A stretch of 5,488 nucleotides of DNA from DATHYU01 sp033722675. GTDB lineage: Bacteria; Actinomycetota; Acidimicrobiia; Spongiisociales; UBA11373. Positions 1 to 3,306 of the stretch are shown here, piece by piece (positions within the stretch are counted from its first letter, which is position 1; every line of letters begins with the position of its first letter). The DNA lies in assembly GCA_033722675.1 (NCBI GenBank), contig JAWVYO010000139.1:1-5488 (forward strand). The letters are read 5' to 3'. The notes under the pieces are model-generated. The model saw only the letters and a list, made by a program, of their open reading frames with translations. It was not told the DNA's origin and did not search any database. The translations under genes and the position numbers were made by a program.

Positions 1-116
1 CCGCGGGGGGGCCCCCACGGCCGCGTCCGGTCCTTTTCCTCTGGCACGGCGAACAGGTCCATGGTCCACTGGCCGGGTCCGTCCCCGCAGGGGGCCTGCG
101 GGCGGCCCGGGACCAC
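1..116 (-). CDS. Possible 5' end of a divergent gene, cut by the left edge
   Basis: On the minus strand one frame is open from position 170 to the left edge, and its codons from the GTG at 116 onward end almost entirely in G or C (about 35 of 38), as expected for coding DNA here. Candidate starts are this GTG and an ATG at 62, which would begin MDLFAVPEEKDRTRPWGPP. Neither has a convincing Shine-Dalgarno sequence. A purine-rich GGGAAGGGAG at about 134-143 is instead spaced 9 nt from a GTG at 124 in another frame with poorer third-position GC. I do not recognise the product, and fewer than 40 residues are visible. If real, the gene is divergent from the phosphoesterase-like gene. The stretch also contains GGGGGG/GCCCCC self-complementary runs at the very edge. 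It may equally be non-coding. Confidence 0.25.
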   Translation of the reverse strand, partial: MVPGRPQAPCGDGPGQWTMDLFAVPEEKDRTRPWGPPR

Positions 117-199
117 CGGCTCACGACGTGACGCTCCCTTCCCACGGTGGTCCCGGCGCGCCCGGGTCGATCAGCCCTGTCCGTCCCGGCGAGCTGTCG

Positions 200-205
200 T
201 ACGAT
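200..205 (+). promoter_or_regulatory. -10 element for a probable leaderless transcript
   Basis: TACGAT fits the actinobacterial -10 pattern TANNNT. Its last base lies 7 nt before the A/G-type start region, so transcription would begin at about 212-213, exactly on the GTG chosen as start of the phosphoesterase-like gene. No Shine-Dalgarno sequence precedes that GTG, which agrees with leaderless translation. No good -35 hexamer is visible 16-18 bp upstream. Confidence 0.4.
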
Positions 206-212
206 TCTGGTC

Positions 213-830
213 GTGACACGCGTCGTCGCGATCGCCGGTCCCCCGGAGCCGGAGCTCTTCTCCCGGATGGAGGAGCTGCGCCCCGACCTGGTGCTCGGAT
301 GTGGCGGCCTGCCGGCCGACTATCTCGAGACGCTGGCGGTCGCTTCGGGAGCCCCCGTCCTCTACGTCCCCGGCGCCCACGACCCGGCTCCGGCGCCTGC
401 CGCCACCGACGACACCACGCTGCTCGCTCCACCGGGACCCCACGGCTGCATCAACATCGACGGCCGCGTGGTCACCGGCTCGGGCCTCAACGTCGCAGGC
501 ATGGGCGGCGGCCTCGCCCTGGAGTCTGCGCCGAACCGCTACCGCCCGAAGGAGATGGACAAGCGGGTGGCCCGCTTTCGCTTCCGCCACGGCCGGCGAC
601 GGATCACCGGACGACGACCGCCCGACGTGCTCGTCACGCATCTCTCGCCGCTCCCCATCGACGGCCGTCCTGCCGACCACCACCCGAAGCTCGTCCAGCT
701 CGTCCGATCCATGAAACCCAGGATCGCCGTCCACGGCGGCCACGGCCGCGGGTACGCGGTCGACGATCGGCGGATCGGGAAGGTACCCGTCATCCACCCG
801 ATGCCGTACCGGGTCCTCGACCTGGACTGA
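213..830 (+). CDS. Degenerate calcineurin-type metallophosphoesterase homologue
   Basis: This 205-residue protein follows the layout of small actinobacterial metallophosphoesterases whose usual motifs are an early Asp motif, GDLPxDYL, PGNHDP, TH and HGHxH. Here the first motif is AGPPEPE (residues 8-14) with no Asp or His; GD has become GG in GCGGLPADYL (29-38); PGNHDP is PGAHDP (53-58), with the Asn lost; TH is kept (142-143); and HGHxH appears as HGGHGRGY (174-181). Several metal ligands are therefore missing, so it may be inactive, bind rather than cleave, or use another metal geometry. There is no signal peptide or membrane segment, so it is probably cytoplasmic. I chose the GTG at 213, giving MTRVVAIAG, because family members begin at this first beta strand. 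An upstream GTG at 147 adds 22 residues unlike the family. The end lies 52 bp before the S51-like gene. The fold assignment is good; the function is unknown. Confidence 0.8.
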   Translation: MTRVVAIAGPPEPELFSRMEELRPDLVLGCGGLPADYLETLAVASGAPVLYVPGAHDPAPAPAATDDTTLLAPPGPHGCINIDGRVVTGSGLNVAGMGGGLALESAPNRYRPKEMDKRVARFRFRHGRRRITGRRPPDVLVTHLSPLPIDGRPADHHPKLVQLVRSMKPRIAVHGGHGRGYAVDDRRIGKVPVIHPMPYRVLDLD

Positions 831-856
831 GCTTGGCCGCCGGGTCTGCCTACGCT
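827..856 (+). promoter_or_regulatory. Weak candidate promoter for the S51-like gene
   Basis: CTGAGC (827-832) and TACGCT (851-856) are separated by 18 bp and would start transcription near 863, about 20 nt before the ATG at 883. The -35 part overlaps the stop codon of the upstream gene. The -35 match is poor, so the gene may instead be read through from upstream. Confidence 0.25.
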
Positions 857-861
857 CCGAC

Positions 862-876
862 GGGGCCGCCGGCCCC
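862..876 (+). repeat. Perfect small hairpin in the leader of the S51-like gene
   Basis: GGGGCC and GGCCCC flank a 3-nt loop (GCC), giving a 6-bp all-GC stem that ends 6 nt before the ATG. No Shine-Dalgarno sequence lies between it and the start codon. It could limit ribosome access or mark the 5' end of the transcript. No T tract follows, so it is not a typical terminator. Confidence 0.4.
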
Positions 877-882
877 TCGAAC

Positions 883-2058
883 ATGGCGCGACTGGTCACG
901 ATCATGGGCTCGGGCGAGACCGCACCGACGATGGTGCCGGTCCATCGGAGCGTGCTCGAGGCCGTCGGACCCGACCCGGTCCTCACGGTCCTCGACTCCG
1001 CCTACGGGTTCCAGGAGAACGCCGACGAACTGACCGAGCGGGCGGTCGACTACTTTACCACCTCGTTCCCCGGCACCGACGTCCGGGTGGCGACCCTGCG
1101 ATCGCCCGATGCGCCCGCCGGCGTGCGCGAACGGGCCCTCGAGCGACTCCGGACTGCCGACGTCGTCTTCGCCGGTCCCGGCAGTCCCACCTACGCACTC
1201 CGGACATGGCACGAGACCGGCGTCGCCGACGTGCTCGCCGAGATCGCGCTCCGGGGTGCCCTCACCGTCGCGAGCGCGGCATCGATCACGGTCGGGTCGC
1301 ACGCGGTCCCCGTCTACGAGATCTACAAGGTGGGCGAGGAGGTCCGCTGGGCCGACGGTCTCGACGTCCTCGGCCGCCTCGGACTCTCCGCCGCCGTCGT
1401 GCCCCACTTCGACAACGCCGAAGGCGGCACCCACGACACGCGGTTCTGCTGGATGGGCGCCGCACGATTCGAACGGCTGCGCTCCCTCCTCCCCGACGGG
1501 GTCGCCGTCCTCGGGGTGGACGAGCACACCGCCGCCGTCCTCGACCTCGACGCCGGTGTCGTGCGGGTCAGGGGCCGGGGCCGCGTGACGGTCCTCGCCG
1601 ACGGGGCCACGGCGACGGCGAGCGACGGTGAGGCACTCCCCCTCGGTCTGCTGCAGGGATCGGAGTCGCCACTCGCCGAACCGATCGATCTGCCCGCCGG
1701 GGACGACCCGGTGGCCGAGCTCACCGGAGCCTTCTCGGCCGCCATCGAGCGTGGTGACGTCGAGCCGGCCCTCGACGCCGTGCTGGAGTTGGAGGACACG
1801 CACGAGCAGTGGGACGACCCGGCCGACGCCCACCGGGCGCTGCGCCGCATGGTCACGCGACTGGGTTCCGAGCTCACCCGCTCCGTCGACGGCGACGAAC
1901 GGCGGCGAAAGGCGGCGGAGGCGCTGCTGCAGCTCCGGGCCCGAGCCCGCGACGAGCGCCGGTTCACCGACGCCGATGCTCTCCGCGAGACCGTCGCCCT
2001 CCTCGGCTTCGAGATCCGCGACACGTCCGACGGCAGCATCGCCGTCCCCGTCGACTGA
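883..2058 (+). CDS. S51/glutamine-amidotransferase-like protein with CysRS-type C-terminal domain
   Basis: This 391-residue protein has two parts. Residues 1 to about 260 look like the peptidase S51 / class I glutamine-amidotransferase-like fold: MGSGETAPTM (8-17), GPGSPTYALRTW (98-109), a nucleophile-elbow-like VASAAS (129-134, candidate Ser131) and PHFDNAEGGTHDTRF (174-188, candidate His175). The last resembles the Pro-His-Phe region around the catalytic His of dipeptidase E. Residues about 275-384 are helical and charged and end in ARARDERRFTDADALRETV followed by LLGFEIRDTSDG (373-384). This matches the end of bacterial cysteinyl-tRNA synthetases, which reads roughly ARxxxDFxxADxIRDxL..GIxLxDTxDG. 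None of the synthetase catalytic motifs (HIGH, KMSKS, zinc cysteines) is present, so it should not be named as a synthetase. It has no signal peptide. The ATG lacks a Shine-Dalgarno sequence, but conserved sequence begins immediately after it. Substrate and role are unknown; peptidase activity or tRNA binding is inference. Confidence 0.82.
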   Translation: MARLVTIMGSGETAPTMVPVHRSVLEAVGPDPVLTVLDSAYGFQENADELTERAVDYFTTSFPGTDVRVATLRSPDAPAGVRERALERLRTADVVFAGPGSPTYALRTWHETGVADVLAEIALRGALTVASAASITVGSHAVPVYEIYKVGEEVRWADGLDVLGRLGLSAAVVPHFDNAEGGTHDTRFCWMGAARFERLRSLLPDGVAVLGVDEHTAAVLDLDAGVVRVRGRGRVTVLADGATATASDGEALPLGLLQGSESPLAEPIDLPAGDDPVAELTGAFSAAIERGDVEPALDAVLELEDTHEQWDDPADAHRALRRMVTRLGSELTRSVDGDERRRKAAEALLQLRARARDERRFTDADALRETVALLGFEIRDTSDGSIAVPVD

Positions 2059-2075
2059 TCAGCCGGGACAGTCGA
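2051..2075. repeat. Inverted repeat across the convergent stop codons
   Basis: TCGACTG (2051-2057) and CAGTCGA (2069-2075) are perfect 7-bp arms around an 11-nt loop. The repeat covers both stop codons, which meet as the palindrome TGATCA (2056-2061). No T tract follows on either strand. It might slow or end transcription in both directions, but the evidence is only its position and symmetry. Confidence 0.3.
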
Positions 2076-3195
2076 TCATCTGCTGCACGCCGAGGGCGGC
2101 GGCGAGCGCCCTGCGGGTCCCCGGCCCCACCACGCCGTCGACGTCGATGCCGCGGTCACGCTGGAACGCCTCCACCCGATCGAGGGTCAGCGGCCCGTAC
2201 AGGCCGTCGGCGGACCCCGCCGAGTAGCCGGCGTAGGCGAGGAGTTCCTGGAGGTCGCCGACGTCGGACCCGACGTCGCCCCAGCCGATGATGCGGCCGT
2301 CGGGGTCGAGGAGATCGCGATGCGGCCGGATGCGATCCACCCGGGACACCGCGGCACGGGTCTCGTCGCCCACGATGCCGTCGGGCGTCACGCCGAGGGC
2401 ATCCTGGAGCGACCGGACGGCGGCGGCCGTCTTCGGACCGAAGATGCCGTCGATCGGACCGACGTCGTACCCGAACGCGTCGGCGAGCCGCTGGATCTGT
2501 TCGACCTCGGTCCCGCGGTCGCCCTCGACGATCAGTCCGGCCGAGGCCACGAGGTCGCGCAGCGGCCCGGGGTCGGCCACCCGGCAGACCTCGACGCCCT
2601 CGGAGGCTCGGAGGGCGTCGAAGGGGTTCACGATGACGCCGTCGGGATCGCGCAGTTCGAAGTGGAGATGCGGCTGGGTGTCCTCGGCCGAACCGCTGTC
2701 GCCGAGGAAGCCGATGAGGTCACCGGCGTGGACGTGGTCCCCGATCTCGAGTCCGGGGGCGATGCCCCAGCCCTGGCCGTCATCGGTGCCCGGCGTGTCG
2801 TTGTCGAGGTGCACGTAGAGCGTCATCCACCCGTCGTCGTGCTCGAGCACCACCGAGCAGCAACCGTCGGGCTTCTCGTGGGGTGAGACGAACGAGGAGT
2901 TGATGCGCAGCACGGTCCCGTCGTGGGCCGCCACCACGGGGGTTCCCTTCGGGGCGAAGAGGTCCTGTCCGTGATGGTCGCCCTTCGTGCGGGCGGCGTA
3001 GAACCAGTCCTGATACCAGACGGCGTCGGGCACCGGGAAGGTCAGGTCGTAGTCGACCATGTCCCCGTACTCGTGGGCCGGCCCGTCGAAGGGGGCCTCG
3101 TGGTCGGCGGCGGCGGGGAGGCTCACCCCACCGAGCACCGTGGTCGTCGCGAGCGCGGTGGCGAGCAGCCGCCGCTTCCAGGTCGAGATCCGCAC
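2059..3195 (-). CDS. Secreted M23 metallopeptidase with two peptidoglycan-binding repeats
   Basis: This 378-residue protein is a probable zinc peptidase that cuts peptide cross-links in peptidoglycan outside the membrane. Residues 1-30 form a signal peptide: basic MRISTWKRR, a hydrophobic stretch, and a likely cut after LPAAA. The M23 (LytM/lysostaphin-type) domain covers about 50-195 and keeps the full active site: HxGxD as His74 and Asp78, YVHL with His129, and PHLHFEL with His176 and His178. Two PG_binding_1-type repeats follow, at about 228-284 (DGIFGPKTAAAVRSLQ, 249-264) and 309-366 (DGLYGPLTLDRVEAFQ, 330-345), probably anchoring it to the wall. Cys112-Cys113, Cys204 and Cys376 could form disulfides. 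The start is GTG with GGAGG four bases upstream. It is convergent with the S51-like gene with no gap, and a hairpin separates it from the next minus-strand gene, so it is probably transcribed alone. Confidence 0.93.
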   Translation of the reverse strand: MRISTWKRRLLATALATTTVLGGVSLPAAADHEAPFDGPAHEYGDMVDYDLTFPVPDAVWYQDWFYAARTKGDHHGQDLFAPKGTPVVAAHDGTVLRINSSFVSPHEKPDGCCSVVLEHDDGWMTLYVHLDNDTPGTDDGQGWGIAPGLEIGDHVHAGDLIGFLGDSGSAEDTQPHLHFELRDPDGVIVNPFDALRASEGVEVCRVADPGPLRDLVASAGLIVEGDRGTEVEQIQRLADAFGYDVGPIDGIFGPKTAAAVRSLQDALGVTPDGIVGDETRAAVSRVDRIRPHRDLLDPDGRIIGWGDVGSDVGDLQELLAYAGYSAGSADGLYGPLTLDRVEAFQRDRGIDVDGVVGPGTRRALAAALGVQQMIDCPG

Positions 3196-3199
3196 CGAT

Positions 3200-3204
3200 C
3201 CTCC
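3200..3204 (-). promoter_or_regulatory. Strong ribosome binding site of the M23 peptidase gene
   Basis: Minus-strand GGAGG lies 4 nt before the GTG at 3195. This is the clearest Shine-Dalgarno sequence in the window and fixes the peptidase start, in contrast to the two plus-strand genes, which lack one. Confidence 0.7.
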
Positions 3205-3206
3205 AA

Positions 3207-3221
3207 GAAGACGTCGTCTTC
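3207..3221. repeat. GAAGAC inverted repeat upstream of the M23 peptidase gene
   Basis: GAAGAC-GTC-GTCTTC forms perfect 6-bp arms with a 3-bp centre, directly upstream of the Shine-Dalgarno sequence. A third GAAGAC copy, extended to GAAGACG, lies at 3248-3254. The symmetry and position suggest an operator or a leader hairpin that could control access to the ribosome binding site. No regulator can be named, and no convincing promoter hexamers were found; a TTCAGT/GATGTT pair with 16-bp spacing upstream is weak. Confidence 0.35.
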
Positions 3222-3247
3222 CAACATCGGCTCCGGAGCGGGCGACT

Positions 3248-3288
3248 GAAGACGAACCGGGCCGCCCGCCACGGTGGCGGGCGGCCCG
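3248..3288 (-). terminator. Probable intrinsic terminator of the large repeat-protein gene
   Basis: A perfect 14-bp stem (3258-3271 pairing with 3275-3288) with a CGG loop begins 18 nt after the stop codon of the large minus-strand gene. On the minus strand it is followed by GTTCGTCTTC, a broken T-rich tail of the kind common in GC-rich genomes. No T-rich tail follows on the plus strand, so it appears directional. It should separate this transcript from the M23 peptidase gene. Confidence 0.75.
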
Positions 3289-3306
3289 ATGTCGCGCGGG
3301 GATCCG

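Noticed and set aside
1..25. GGGGGG/GCCCCC run as a terminator at the left edge
   Set aside because: There is no loop space between the arms, no T-rich tail, and it is cut by the window edge.
128..1033. Plus-strand open frame of 301 codons overlapping the phosphoesterase-like gene
   Set aside because: Arg- and Pro-rich shadow in another frame; the frame at 213-830 matches a known fold and family layout.
850..1833. Long minus-strand open frame of 327 codons opposite the S51-like gene
   Set aside because: It is a shadow: stop codons are rare in GC-rich antisense frames, the product is low-complexity (rich in Gly, Arg, Asp and Val) with no recognisable domain, and the plus-strand frame has clear conserved motifs.
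883..2058. Naming this gene a cysteinyl-tRNA synthetase
   Set aside because: Only the C-terminal tail resembles CysRS; HIGH, KMSKS and the zinc-binding residues are absent.
2093..2112. AGGGCG/CGCCCT inverted repeat just inside the M23 gene as a terminator of the S51-like gene
   Set aside because: It lies within coding sequence, has an 8-nt loop and no T tract; such repeats are expected by chance in GC-rich DNA.
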